Positions 1 through 8,055 of a stretch of DNA of 64,000 nucleotides are shown here, piece by piece. Each line of letters starts with the position of its first letter. Position 1 is the first letter of the stretch. Under the pieces are notes generated by a model. The model was not told the DNA's origin. It searched no databases and worked only from the letters and a program-made list of their open reading frames with translations. Made by a program: the position numbers and the translations under genes. Origin of the DNA: Rhodococcus sp. B50 (GTDB lineage: Bacteria; Actinomycetota; Actinomycetes; Mycobacteriales; Mycobacteriaceae); NCBI RefSeq assembly GCF_013602415.1, contig NZ_WPAG02000002.1, positions 1,178,001 to 1,242,000 on the forward strand, read 5' to 3'.

Positions 1-176
1 ATCGCCTCACGCAGGGTCCCCCGGCTGATCTGGAGCATTTCGGACAGCTCGGTTTCGACGAGGGGGCTGCTCGGGGCGAGCGCTCCGCTCGTGATCGCGG
101 TGCGCAGGGCGGCGACGGCCTGCTGACGCAGGCTGGTCCTCTCGAGCCCCAGTAGCGCAGCGGGTTGAGCAGCCAT
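1..176 (-). CDS. GntR-family transcriptional regulator, N-terminal part (cut by window edge)
   Basis: The first 58 codons of a DNA-binding regulator are present; the rest lies outside the window. The start reads MAAQPAALLGLERTSLRQQ and continues with a GntR-type winged helix-turn-helix pattern (QAVAALRTAITSGALAP, then VETELSEMLQISRGTLREA), typical of the FadR/FCD branch. A GGAGG ribosome site lies seven bases before the ATG at 174-176. It is transcribed in the same direction as the transketolase genes upstream of it. Palindromic ACTGT/TGTCGACA elements lie just before its start and also in the promoter region of the sugar locus, so it is the likely local repressor. The ligand cannot be told, because the C-terminal domain is missing. 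Confidence 0.8.
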   Translation of the reverse strand, partial: MAAQPAALLGLERTSLRQQAVAALRTAITSGALAPSSPLVETELSEMLQISRGTLREA

Positions 177-202
177 CAATTGCCTCCAGGTGTCAGCGGC
201 CG

Positions 203-228
203 ACTGTCGACAACAGTCTGTCGACAAT
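203..228. promoter_or_regulatory. Probable GntR autoregulatory operator
   Basis: Two overlapping elements, ACTGTCGACAAC (203-214) and TCTGTCGACAAT (217-228), sit 27-52 bases upstream of the regulator ATG. Each has the perfect core TGTCGACA. They resemble the ACTGT-N2-ACAGT palindromes at 3613-3692, which supports control by one regulator. Binding is inferred from this recurrence only. Confidence 0.5.
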
Positions 229-277
229 GGTACGGGTCCCGCACCGGCTCCGGTGCGGGACCCGTACCGCGGGTCGG

Positions 278-1267
278 TCAGCCGAGCTCGTCGAGCACCC
301 GCGCGACCACCCGGTCGGTACTCAATCCGTACCGATCGTGCAGGGTCGGCAGCGCCCCGGCGTCGAGGAACCGGTCGGGAAGCCCGATGGGGACAACTCT
401 CTTTCCCAGTCCCGCCCCGACGACCGCGGCAGCGACGGTCTCGAAGAGTCCGCCCACCACGGTGTGGTTCTCGAGAGTCACCGCCAGTCGGTCGGTGTCG
501 ATCTCCGCCAGGACCGTGGCCGCGTCGAACGGCTTGATCGTGGGCGTGTGGACGACCCCGACGTCCACCCTGTGGGTCGCCAGCACGTCCGCCGCCTGCA
601 ACGCCCTCATGGTCATCAGCCCGCTGGTGACGAAGACGACGTCGTTCCCACCGCGAAGCACCTTGGCCTTGCCGAGTTCGAAGCGGTAGTCGTACTCGTC
701 GAGGACGGTGGCGACCTTGCCCCGGAGCAGACGGAGATAGGTGGGTCCATCACTGGCGGCGAGCTGCGGCACGGCCTGTTCGATGTCGATGGAGTCGCAT
801 GGGTCGACGATCGTCAGGTTGGGCATGCCCCGGAAGATGGCGATGTCTTCGGTGGCCTGGTGGCTGGGACCGTAACCGGTGGTCAGGCCGGGCAGCCCGC
901 CGACGATGTTGACGTTGAGGTTCGGCTCGGCGATGTCCAGGCACAGGAAGTCGTACGCGCGGCGCGCAGCGAACACCGAATACGTCGACGCGAACGGGAT
1001 CAGGCCGGTCTCTGCCATGCCGGCCGCAGCGCCGAGGAGCAGCTGCTCGGCCATGCCCATCTGGAAGAAGCGGTCCGGGAACGCCTCGGCGAAGATGTGC
1101 ATGTCGGTGTACTTCGCAAGATCTGCGGACAGACCGACGATCCGGGCGTCCTCCTGAGCCGCCGCGACCAGCGCGTGGCCGAACGGCGCGGCGGTGGTCC
1201 GCTGACCCGGGTCGACGAAGGAGGCGATCATTGCCGAGGTCTTGAGCTTGGGGGCGGTGGTGGTCAT
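278..1267 (-). CDS. Transketolase, C-terminal (pyrimidine-binding) subunit
   Basis: This 329-residue protein is the second half of a split thiamine-diphosphate transketolase. It carries the pyrimidine-binding domain (about residues 20-185), with the MGMAEQ segment supplying the cofactor-contacting glutamate near residue 74, followed by the transketolase C-terminal domain. Its ATG overlaps the stop of the N-terminal subunit (ATGA at 1264-1267), so the two are translationally coupled and presumably form a heteromeric enzyme. Split transketolases of this kind occur in catabolic loci, for example the apulose-4-phosphate transketolase of the apiose pathway. With an isomerase, an SDR and a transporter nearby, a C4-C6 sugar or polyol substrate is likely, but its identity is not shown. 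Confidence 0.88.
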   Translation of the reverse strand: MTTTAPKLKTSAMIASFVDPGQRTTAAPFGHALVAAAQEDARIVGLSADLAKYTDMHIFAEAFPDRFFQMGMAEQLLLGAAAGMAETGLIPFASTYSVFAARRAYDFLCLDIAEPNLNVNIVGGLPGLTTGYGPSHQATEDIAIFRGMPNLTIVDPCDSIDIEQAVPQLAASDGPTYLRLLRGKVATVLDEYDYRFELGKAKVLRGGNDVVFVTSGLMTMRALQAADVLATHRVDVGVVHTPTIKPFDAATVLAEIDTDRLAVTLENHTVVGGLFETVAAAVVGAGLGKRVVPIGLPDRFLDAGALPTLHDRYGLSTDRVVARVLDELG

Positions 1268-2157
1268 CGGACGTCCTCGCGGTTGTGGCCGGCGGTCAGC
1301 TGGTCGCGGCAGATCTGCCATTCGTCTTCGTCGATACGCATGAAGTGCGCCTTCTCCCGCGCCTCGAGCAACGGAACGCCCTTGCCGACGCGCGTGTCGC
1401 ACAGGACGATCGCGGGCGATCCGGTCGGAGCGGCATCGGCGACCGCTGCGTCGAAGGCGTCGAGCAGTGCGCCGGTGTCGTTGCCGTCGACGCGGTAGGT
1501 ACGCCATCCGCAGGCTGTCCACTTGTCGTGGACCGGTTCGGTGCTCAGCACTCCGCTGGTGGCACCGTCCGCCTGCAGTGCATTGATGTCGACCATCGCG
1601 ATGAGGTTGCCGAGCCGGTGGTGGTGCGCGCTCATGGCCGCTTCCCAGGTCGACCCTTCGTCGAGTTCGCCGTCGGACAAGAAATTGAAGACCCGTGCCG
1701 GTGAATTCTGGTGACGCAGGCCCAGTGCCATGCCGACGGCGATCGGAAGGCCGTGGCCGAGCGAGCCGCCGGAGATCTCCATGCCGGGGGTATAGGTCGA
1801 CATGCCCGACATCGGCAGGCGCGAGTCGTCCGAGCCGTAGGTGAGCAACTCGTCGCGCGAGATGATCCCGGCCTCCGCGAGCGCCGCGTACAGGCCGATG
1901 GCGTAGTGGCCGGTCGACAGGAGGAACCGGTCGCGGCGGTCCCAGTGCGGGTCGTCGGCGCGGAAGCGCAGATGGTCTCCGTAGACGGTGGCGAGGATGT
2001 CCGCGGCGCCGAGCGCCTGGCCGACGTAGCCCTGCCCTTGTTCCTGGCCCATGTCGAGCACGTTGTGTCGGAGACGGTAGGCGAATTCGTCGATGGCGGC
2101 GAGTCGCTCGTTCCGAGGCGGGGCGATGCCGGGACGGGGATGCGCTGTGGTGGTCAC
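1264..2157 (-). CDS. Transketolase, N-terminal (thiamine diphosphate-binding) subunit
   Basis: This 297-residue protein binds thiamine diphosphate and divalent metal. Visible features are LSTGHYAIGLYAAL, GGSLGHGLPIAVGMALG and the cofactor motif SDGELDEGSTWEA...DIN, where Ser replaces the first Gly of the usual GDG. The start is the GTG at 2155-2157, which overlaps the stop of the transporter gene (GTGA). Longer reading frames upstream run inside that transporter gene and are not real. Together with the C-terminal subunit it would transfer two-carbon units between sugar phosphates in the cytoplasm. Confidence 0.88.
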   Translation of the reverse strand: MTTTAHPRPGIAPPRNERLAAIDEFAYRLRHNVLDMGQEQGQGYVGQALGAADILATVYGDHLRFRADDPHWDRRDRFLLSTGHYAIGLYAALAEAGIISRDELLTYGSDDSRLPMSGMSTYTPGMEISGGSLGHGLPIAVGMALGLRHQNSPARVFNFLSDGELDEGSTWEAAMSAHHHRLGNLIAMVDINALQADGATSGVLSTEPVHDKWTACGWRTYRVDGNDTGALLDAFDAAVADAAPTGSPAIVLCDTRVGKGVPLLEAREKAHFMRIDEDEWQICRDQLTAGHNREDVR

Positions 2158-3554
2158 AGAAGTTCCTTTTCCTTGGTGCTCGATGCCGCGTGGGCTCCGC
2201 CGGGCAGCGGGCTGTCGGGGCGATCGGAAGGGTGTGAGTTCGACCGGGTCGCCTGATCGGCGAGGCGGCGCTCGCTCGGCCCCCAGGTCTCGCGGGTGAC
2301 AAGGGCGCAGACGAGACCGACCAGGCCGTAGAAGCTGAACAACAGGGCCGGGCCGATCCAGCCGATGGCGAAGTAGAGCAGCGCCGTGATGAACGGGGTG
2401 AACCCGGAGACCATCGCCGAGATCTGGTAGGCCAGGGACGCTCCCGAGGCGCGGCGCGCCGCTCGGAACAGTTCGGGGAACCAGGCACCTTGCGCTCCGG
2501 CGAGGGCGTTCTGGCAGACGGCGTAGGCGATCACGACGGTGGCGAGGATCAGCACGAACATGCCGGTGTTGACCAGGAGGAACATCGGTACCCCGAACAG
2601 AGCGGCGAACGCGCAGACCCCGAGATACACGGGCCGGCGGCCGATCCGGTCGGTCAGAGTGGCCCAGCCGACCGTGGCGAAGATACCGATCGCCGAGGCC
2701 ACGCACAGCGCCAGCAGGGTTTCCGACTTCCCGGCGAGGTCGTTCTCGTGGAGGTAGGAGATCATGTAGGTGATCGACACGGCGTAGCCGGCGGTTTCGG
2801 CCACACGCAGACCGATGCCGCGGAGGATGTCGCGCCAGTCCTTCCTGATGGAATCGAGGACCGGAGAAGCAGCGATCTCACCGCTGTCCTTGACGTCTTC
2901 GAAGACCGGGGATTCGGGCACCTTGGACCGGATGATCAGTCCGACGGCGACGAGGATGATGCTCGCGAGGAACGGCACCCGCCACGCCCAGTCGCCACCG
3001 AGGTGGACGCTGAACAGGAACACGAGGTTGGCCAACAACAGCCCGACGGGGAATCCCGCTTGGACGATGCCGGTGTAGCGGCCCTTCGATTTCCACGGTG
3101 CGTGTTCGTAACTCATCAGGATGGCCCCGCCCCATTCGGCGCCGAAGGCGAGTCCCTGGATGATGCGGACGGTCACCAGCAACGCCGGCGCGATGAGACC
3201 GACCTGGCCGTAGGTCGGAAGGAGGCCGATGGCGAAGGTGGCCAGGCCCATGACGATCAGTGAGGCGACGAGGACCGGTTTGCGCCCCACCTTGTCACCG
3301 AGGTGACCACCGAGGATCCCGCCGAGGGGTCGAGCGGCGAATCCGACCCCGAGGGTGGCGAAGGCGGCGAGAGTACCGATGACGGGATCGCCACTGGGGA
3401 AGAAGGCCGTCCCGAAGTACAACGCTGCGGCGGTGCCGAAGCCGATGAAGTCGTAGGTCTCGATGACGGCGCCGACGGAGGAACCGACCGCGACGCGTTT
3501 GGCGTCCTTGGTGCCCTCGACGGGACCTCGCATCTCGAGCGCTTCTGTGCTCAT
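2154..3554 (-). CDS. MFS transporter, metabolite:H+ symporter (MHS) type
   Basis: This 466-residue integral membrane protein has about twelve hydrophobic helices. It carries the MFS loop signature GGHLGDKVGRKPVLV after helix 2 and a second copy, ATLTDRIGRRPVYL, in the second half. The sequence AARPLGGILGGHLGD and the general layout fit the shikimate/alpha-ketoglutarate/proline (MHS) branch. The start is ATG 3552-3554 with AAGGAG upstream; a longer frame to 3647 has no ribosome site. It is the first gene of the leftward operon with the split transketolase and is divergent from the isomerase, so it probably imports the pathway substrate. Confidence 0.85.
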   Translation of the reverse strand: MSTEALEMRGPVEGTKDAKRVAVGSSVGAVIETYDFIGFGTAAALYFGTAFFPSGDPVIGTLAAFATLGVGFAARPLGGILGGHLGDKVGRKPVLVASLIVMGLATFAIGLLPTYGQVGLIAPALLVTVRIIQGLAFGAEWGGAILMSYEHAPWKSKGRYTGIVQAGFPVGLLLANLVFLFSVHLGGDWAWRVPFLASIILVAVGLIIRSKVPESPVFEDVKDSGEIAASPVLDSIRKDWRDILRGIGLRVAETAGYAVSITYMISYLHENDLAGKSETLLALCVASAIGIFATVGWATLTDRIGRRPVYLGVCAFAALFGVPMFLLVNTGMFVLILATVVIAYAVCQNALAGAQGAWFPELFRAARRASGASLAYQISAMVSGFTPFITALLYFAIGWIGPALLFSFYGLVGLVCALVTRETWGPSERRLADQATRSNSHPSDRPDSPLPGGAHAASSTKEKELL

Positions 3555-3612
3555 GAATTTCTCCTTGCGGACCGAGGATACGGCCGCTGGTGCGACGGGG
3601 AAGACGATGTCG

Positions 3613-3692
3613 ACTGTTAACAGTGACCTCAGTGTGAGCGCGGACACCCTGCCCTGTCAACTGTCATTAGGCGACGGTTGACTGTTGACAGT
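3613..3692. promoter_or_regulatory. Divergent promoter region with repeated GntR-like operators
   Basis: Between the divergent transporter and isomerase genes lie the perfect 12-bp palindrome ACTGTTAACAGT (3613-3624), the near-palindrome ACTGTTGACAGT (3681-3692) and a weaker copy CCTGTCAACTGT (3653-3664). They are related to the elements at 203-228 in front of the gntR gene. Two sites 68 bp apart at a divergent promoter suggest repression of both arms by that regulator. Confidence 0.6.
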
Positions 3693-3735
3693 CGGCAGGG
3701 TTAGCGTGGTCCGCATCACCTTCCAGGAGGTTCCC

Positions 3736-4560
3736 GTGTTCCACCCTCGGCTCGGCTGCTCGACGATCAGCTTCCGCCACCTAGACCTGCCCACGGCGCT
3801 ACGGACCATCGTCGATCTGGGTTTCGTCGAGATCGACCTCGGCGCCCTGCCCGGAGTGTGCGATCACGTCCCGTTCGCGCTCGACGCGGACGCCGTCGCC
3901 CGCGTCGCCGACGAGGTGGCAGCCTCGGGCCTGCGCGTCCGTAGCGTCAACGGCGACGTCGGCGACCTCGACGCGCCGTTGCTCCCCGAAGAACAGGACC
4001 GACGGGATCACCATCTCGACCGGTTGCTGACGCTCACCTCCCGCATCGGGGCACGCGCCCTGGTGCTCCCGTGCGGGCATCTCGACCACCGGCCGATCCG
4101 GTCCCTGGACGAAGACCTCGACACCGTCGCGGCTCAACTCGAACGGGCACGCGTCCGGGCCGAGGACTTCGGGGTGGGCCTGTGGACCGAATCGCTCCAC
4201 GTCCATCGACTGTGCTGCGATATCGCTCGCGCCGCCCGACTGACGACACGCTTGTCCCCCGACATCGGCGTGGTGATGGACTTCAGCCACATCGTCGCGT
4301 CCGGGAGCGATCCCGTCGAGTTCGTGGATTTGTTCGCCTCCCGCATCGTCCATGTACATCTACGGGACGCGGTGCCCGGCAACATCAACCTCAGCATCGG
4401 CAACGGCCACGCCGACTTCGCCGGGGGCCTGGCTGCCCTCGACGCACGCGGGTACACCGGGCACTTCGCCCTCGAACTCGAAACCCGCGACATCACCGAC
4501 CCTCGACGACCCGAAAGCACCTCTCGGGCCGCTCGATTCGTTACCTCCCTCCTATCCTGA
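3736..4560 (+). CDS. Sugar phosphate isomerase/epimerase, TIM-barrel family
   Basis: This 274-residue cytoplasmic protein belongs to the xylose-isomerase-like/AP-endonuclease-2 TIM-barrel superfamily. It starts FHPRLGCSTISFRHLDLPTAL and ends with the typical metal-site strands: DIGVVMDFSHIVASG, IVHVHLRDAVPG, GNGHADF and HFALELET. The start is GTG 3736-3738, six bases after AGGAGG (3725-3730). An in-frame start at 3685 would lie on the operator. It is followed 23 bp later by an SDR, so the pair probably interconverts and oxidises the sugar that the transketolase then uses. Confidence 0.8.
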   Translation: MFHPRLGCSTISFRHLDLPTALRTIVDLGFVEIDLGALPGVCDHVPFALDADAVARVADEVAASGLRVRSVNGDVGDLDAPLLPEEQDRRDHHLDRLLTLTSRIGARALVLPCGHLDHRPIRSLDEDLDTVAAQLERARVRAEDFGVGLWTESLHVHRLCCDIARAARLTTRLSPDIGVVMDFSHIVASGSDPVEFVDLFASRIVHVHLRDAVPGNINLSIGNGHADFAGGLAALDARGYTGHFALELETRDITDPRRPESTSRAARFVTSLLS

Positions 4561-4583
4561 CCCACCTTCCAAGGAGAAATCTC

Positions 4584-5357
4584 ATGTCCTCGATCCGACG
4601 CACCGCAGTCGTCACCGGCGCCACCTCCGAGCGCGGCATCGGCCTCGCGACCGCCCGCCGCTACGCCGAGGACGGCTGGGCCGTCGTCGTCCTCGATCTG
4701 GACGGCGAGAAATCCGCCAAGGTCGCCGCCGAGATCGGCAGCGAATACTCCGTCCCGTCCTTCGGACACGAGATCGATGTGGCCGATGAGACGTCGGTGC
4801 AGACAGCGCACGACGCCGTCGCCGCGGAAGTCGCCGCGGGCAACCTCCCACCCGTCGGCGCGATCGCGAACATCGCCGGCATCACCTCGCCGGTACCGTT
4901 CCTCGAGACGAGTCTCGAGCTGTGGAACAAGGTGATGGCCGTCAACGCCACCGGCACCTATCTCGTCACCCGCGCATTTCTGCCGGGCATGATCGAGAAC
5001 GGATGGGGGCGCATCGTGAACATGTCGTCCGTCTCCGCCCAGCGCGGTGGCGGCGTCTTCGGCAAGGTCCCCTACTCGTCGGCGAAGGCCGCCGTCCTCG
5101 GGTTCACCAAGTCGCTCGCCCGCGAGCTCGGCGACAGTGGCGTCACCGTCAATGCGGTCACCCCCGGCGCGGTCGACACCAGCATCCGCGTCGGCAGCAC
5201 CCCGGAGCAGGAAGCGGCCATCTGTCGCGACGTCCCGCTCGGACGCACCGCCACCACCCGCGAGGTGGCGTCGGTCATCACGTTCCTGTCCTCGGAGGAT
5301 GCGGCCTACCTCACCGGCACGACCGTCGACATCAACGGCGGCAGCCACATGCACTGA
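4584..5357 (+). CDS. Short-chain dehydrogenase/reductase
   Basis: This 257-residue protein is an NAD(P)-dependent SDR oxidoreductase. The cofactor motif is TGATSERGIG near the N-terminus, the NAG-like turn is ANIAG, the catalytic serine region is VNMSSVSA, and YSSAK supplies the catalytic Tyr and Lys. The segment between Ser and Tyr is slightly longer than usual (QRGGGVFGKV). The C-terminus has the common LTGTTVDINGG. AAGGAG (4571-4576) precedes the ATG. It lies in one operon with the isomerase and probably oxidises a polyol or sugar intermediate. Confidence 0.87.
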   Translation: MSSIRRTAVVTGATSERGIGLATARRYAEDGWAVVVLDLDGEKSAKVAAEIGSEYSVPSFGHEIDVADETSVQTAHDAVAAEVAAGNLPPVGAIANIAGITSPVPFLETSLELWNKVMAVNATGTYLVTRAFLPGMIENGWGRIVNMSSVSAQRGGGVFGKVPYSSAKAAVLGFTKSLARELGDSGVTVNAVTPGAVDTSIRVGSTPEQEAAICRDVPLGRTATTREVASVITFLSSEDAAYLTGTTVDINGGSHMH

Positions 5358-5363
5358 CCACAT

Positions 5364-5407
5364 CGTCCGGTGTCCGCTCGCCCACCGCCACGGTCGGACA
5401 CCGGACG
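5364..5407 (+). terminator. Hairpin after the sugar operon
   Basis: A perfect 13-bp inverted repeat (CGTCCGGTGTCCG at 5364-5376 and its complement at 5395-5407, 18-base loop) follows the SDR stop by six bases. There is no T-run, as is usual in actinobacteria. Confidence 0.6.
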
Positions 5408-5440
5408 GCACCACATCACTCCAGCCGCCGGACGACACCC

Positions 5441-5755
5441 ATGATGACAACTCTTGCCACTCCATCCGGCAATCGACCGGACTCGGCGCTGCAGCAATGG
5501 CAGACGCGCGCCGACTGCCGATTCATCGATCCCTCGATCTTCTTCCCCTCGGACGACGAATCGCGCGGGATGCGGCAGCGTCGCGAACGAACGGCGAAAC
5601 AGATCTGCACATCGTGTCCCGTCCGGATCCCGTGCCGGGACTACGCATTGGAAACCCGCGAACGTCACGGGATCTGGGGCGGAACCTCCGAAGCCGACCG
5701 TCGCCGCGAACGACATCCGCAGGCGCGGAACGGACGACTGGTGCCGTCGGGATGA
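5441..5755 (+). CDS. WhiB-family iron-sulfur transcriptional regulator
   Basis: This 104-residue protein has the WhiB pattern: a first cysteine (ADCRF), then a CxxCxxxxxC cluster (ICTSCPVRIPC) that with the first Cys would hold a 4Fe-4S cluster, then the GIWGG turn and a basic tail (EADRRRERHPQARNGR). A fourth Cys can be counted only by combining the isolated Cys with the cluster, as in the family. The start at ATG 5441 (or the adjacent ATG 5444) has no strong ribosome site. Neighbouring genes do not show its target. Confidence 0.85.
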   Translation: MMTTLATPSGNRPDSALQQWQTRADCRFIDPSIFFPSDDESRGMRQRRERTAKQICTSCPVRIPCRDYALETRERHGIWGGTSEADRRRERHPQARNGRLVPSG

Positions 5756-5873
5756 ATTCGCAGGGTGACTTCGGAGGACAGGCGCTGTTCACGCCATACG
5801 CCGGCGGCTCACACAGCCATGATCGGTGCACCGAACGTCTGTGGCCGTGATGATCTCGGCCTATACTCGCGCA

Positions 5874-6137
5874 ATGTTGATCATCGGAATCATCCTGTTC
5901 GGGCTGCTCGTCGGTGCGGCGGCACAGCTCATCGTGGGCAGGTCCGGGACCGGCATCGACTGGACGCTCGCGTGCGTCGCGGGCATCGGTGGTTCGTTCG
6001 TCGGTGGTCTGCTCATCAGTCTCCTCGCGGGTGACGGACTCGAACTACGTCCCAGCGGAATCATCGGCTCCCTCGTCGGCGCAATCATCGTGACCGCCGC
6101 CTGGTCGGCTTGGAAGTCCCGGTCACGTCAGGTCTAG
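5874..6137 (+). CDS. GlsB/YeaQ/YmgE-family small membrane protein
   Basis: This 87-residue hydrophobic protein has three predicted membrane segments (LIIGIILFGLLVGAAAQLIVG; WTLACVAGIGGSFVGGLLISLL; GIIGSLVGAIIVTAAW) and the glycine-rich spacing of the transglycosylase-associated/GlsB family, small stress-linked membrane proteins. An in-frame start at 5826 exists, but the ATG at 5874 places the first helix directly at the N-terminus as in relatives. Its exact role is unknown. Confidence 0.75.
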   Translation: MLIIGIILFGLLVGAAAQLIVGRSGTGIDWTLACVAGIGGSFVGGLLISLLAGDGLELRPSGIIGSLVGAIIVTAAWSAWKSRSRQV

Positions 6138-6323
6138 TGGCGCCGATATCCGGATCAGGACTACAGGTTCTGCGCACCTCATAGTTACGACGACCTGTTC
6201 GGCATGGTGATGCGCCCGAACCCGATGCTGGTACCTCGGCGAGGTGTACGAAACGAAAACCCGCCGGTGGCAAGCGGAGCGGCCTCGATCGACCGTTGTT
6301 CCGTGGCCCGGGGACCGACGCGA

Positions 6324-6692
6324 TCATTCGGGAACATCGTCGAAGCTGCGCCGCGCCTCCTCGATACGGGGAAGATTCGTCGACGCCCACAGCAGGAGAG
6401 CGTCGATCGGTTCGCGCACAGTCTTCCCCAGTGAGGTGATGCGGTACTCGACTGCGACCGGTCGGGAGTTCACCACTCGGCGTTCGATGATCCCGTTGCG
6501 TTCGAGTCTGCGCAGCGTACTGGTGAGGGATTTCTGCGTGACCCCGGGAACCGCGCGGCGTAGTTCGTTGAAGCGCCGCGGTGCAACGCACAATTCGGTG
6601 AGCACGCTCAGCGACCACTTGTCGAGGATCTGCCCCAGCAGCTCTCGGTGGGCGGCGACGGCGAGCAGTTCGTGATCAGCAGTATCCGACAT
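6324..6692 (-). CDS. HxlR-family transcriptional regulator
   Basis: This 122-residue winged-helix regulator has the typical HxlR core: LDKWSLSVLTELCVAPRRFNELRRAVPGVTQKSLTSTLRRLERNGIIERRV, then VEYRITSLGKTVREPIDALLLWA. The N-terminal Cys-Pro-Val found in many redox-sensing members is absent, with AHRELL in its place, so cysteine sensing through that residue is unlikely; one Cys remains in the helix region (TELCVAP). It is divergent from the ridA-like gene and probably controls it and itself from the 80-bp gap. Confidence 0.85.
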   Translation of the reverse strand: MSDTADHELLAVAAHRELLGQILDKWSLSVLTELCVAPRRFNELRRAVPGVTQKSLTSTLRRLERNGIIERRVVNSRPVAVEYRITSLGKTVREPIDALLLWASTNLPRIEEARRSFDDVPE

Positions 6693-6728
6693 GAAACCTG
6701 GTTTCGTTGAAGTGACTTTCGGCTACCA

Positions 6729-6748
6729 AGTATAAATCGGATACCACT
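6729..6748. promoter_or_regulatory. Possible HxlR operator between divergent genes
   Basis: An imperfect inverted repeat, AGTAT...ATACcACT, lies midway between the HxlR and RidA starts within an unusually AT-rich stretch (AAGTATAAAT). It is a candidate only. Confidence 0.3.
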
Positions 6749-6772
6749 CGGGTCCGACCTCAGGAGCATCCC

Positions 6773-7183
6773 ATGCCCGTCACCCTGTTCAGCCCTGCAG
6801 ACATGCTGCCGAACGCGCCCTACCATCACGTCGCCCTCGCGACCGGAACACGGCAGGTCCACATCGCCGGCCAGGTCGCGCACATGCCGGACGGTTCATC
6901 GATCCCCGCCGATCTGGCCGGTCAGGTGTCCCAGACCTTACGGAACGTCGCCCGGGGCCTGGCCGGAGCCGACGCGAGCTTCCGCGACGTCGTGCGTCTG
7001 ACGTTCTACGTCACAGACTGGCATCCGGACAAGATCCAGGAGTTCATGACCGGCGTTCAGGGCGTGGCGCAGGAAATCGGACTGCCCGATCCGATGCCGC
7101 CGGCGTCGCTGATCGGAGTCGCGGCGCTCTACGAGCCCACAGTACTCGTAGAGATGGAAGCCACCGCGGTAGTCGACCGCTGA
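6773..7183 (+). CDS. RidA/YjgF family protein (enamine/imine deaminase-like)
   Basis: This 136-residue protein has the RidA fold pattern: HVALATGTRQVHIAGQVA, then QVSQTLRNVARGLAGADASFRDVVRLTFYVTD and PPASLIGVAALYEPTVLVEMEATAV. Canonical RidA has a catalytic Arg in the RPA/GPR region near the C-terminus. Here that stretch reads MPPASLIGV, so classical deaminase activity is uncertain. The start has CAGGAG eight bases upstream. It is divergent from an HxlR regulator, a frequent pairing for small detoxification enzymes. Confidence 0.8.
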   Translation: MPVTLFSPADMLPNAPYHHVALATGTRQVHIAGQVAHMPDGSSIPADLAGQVSQTLRNVARGLAGADASFRDVVRLTFYVTDWHPDKIQEFMTGVQGVAQEIGLPDPMPPASLIGVAALYEPTVLVEMEATAVVDR

Positions 7184-7193
7184 ACGCTGTTCG

Positions 7194-7547
7194 TCAGGCC
7201 GCGCAGACCCCGAAGACGGGAAACCCGTCGCCGCACGCCGTCGCCTGGAACTCGACCCGCACCCGGGCGTCGGCACATTCGGGGAACGATCCTTCGATCT
7301 TCGAGTACAGCCACGGCCCGTCGTCGAGTTCGACGATCGCGAGCGTGACGGCGTCGTCGTCCTGTGGGCCACCATCGAGAGGCTCGACGACCTTCCAGGA
7401 CACGATCGAGCCGGCACCGGAGCAATGGGCGGACTCGAGGTTCGCGCTGCCACAGGAGGAGCAGCGCACTGCGTCGGGAGCGAGCAGCGTCGTGCAACTC
7501 CCGCAGCGCAGGATGGTCATGCAGCTCTGCGTCGCGTGGGGCGCCAT
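7194..7547 (-). CDS. DUF35 OB-fold/zinc-ribbon protein
   Basis: This 117-residue protein has an N-terminal rubredoxin-like zinc ribbon (RCGSC...VRCSSCGS) and a C-terminal OB-fold (GSIVSWKVVEP, AIVELDDGPWLYSKIEG), the arrangement of DUF35 proteins that partner thiolases and other acyl-CoA enzymes. The start is ATG 7545-7547 with AAGGA upstream; the longer frame to 7700 lacks a ribosome site. No thiolase is adjacent, so its partner is elsewhere. It converges on the RidA gene with a 10-bp gap. Confidence 0.75.
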   Translation of the reverse strand: MAPHATQSCMTILRCGSCTTLLAPDAVRCSSCGSANLESAHCSGAGSIVSWKVVEPLDGGPQDDDAVTLAIVELDDGPWLYSKIEGSFPECADARVRVEFQATACGDGFPVFGVCAA

Positions 7548-8055
7548 CGCGGTCCTTCCGTCAACGGAGAATGTCCGAGCCACAGCAGCAGTCCGTCGCA
7601 GGAGGGGCGAAACCCGACGGGCCGATGACGTGGCTCCGGTCATCGGCCCCCAATACGAAGGTAGGCCTCGGTAGGTGGCTTGCCATCGGTCCGGGAGCAC
7701 ACAGATCGAGACCCTAGGCTGGTCTCAGCGCACAATCCCGGGTCTTTCGACAAGGGCTTTCGGGCTGCCGTGCCAAGTGCGGACGGGAGGCCGAACATCC
7801 TCTTGAACTGCAGGTTTACCCCACTAGCCAGTGACGCACCTCTCCTTGGCACCCGGTGCCGCACACAACCACTGTGCTCACAGCCCGAAGGAGTCTCGAA
7901 ACAGTGTGCACGTACTCCGGTGAAAGCGAACACCGATCGTCCCTAACCTGGATGAGAAGCGAACCCGTTGCGCTGGGCCCCCCGCTCATCTCGGCCGTCT
8001 CCCCCTTGCGGATCGACCGGCCACAGATATCCGACCGGTTGTAAGGAGTTTTCCT
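7548..8055. other. Intergenic region with inverted repeats, no gene seen
   Basis: No convincing gene is present in these 508 bases. They hold a perfect 6-bp inverted repeat GAGACC-N7-GGTCTC (7708-7726) and a GGCAC-CCG-GTGCC palindrome (7848-7860). They presumably carry the promoters of the divergent DUF35 and esterase genes; AAGGAG at 8043-8048 is the esterase ribosome site. Confidence 0.5.

Noticed and set aside
278..2706. Long leftward frames reaching to 2488 and 2706 as single large proteins
   Set aside because: They only look long because high GC leaves few stops. The true transketolase subunits and transporter start at 1267, 2157 and 3554 with ribosome sites or stop-start overlaps, and the upstream parts are Arg/Pro-rich shadow translation.
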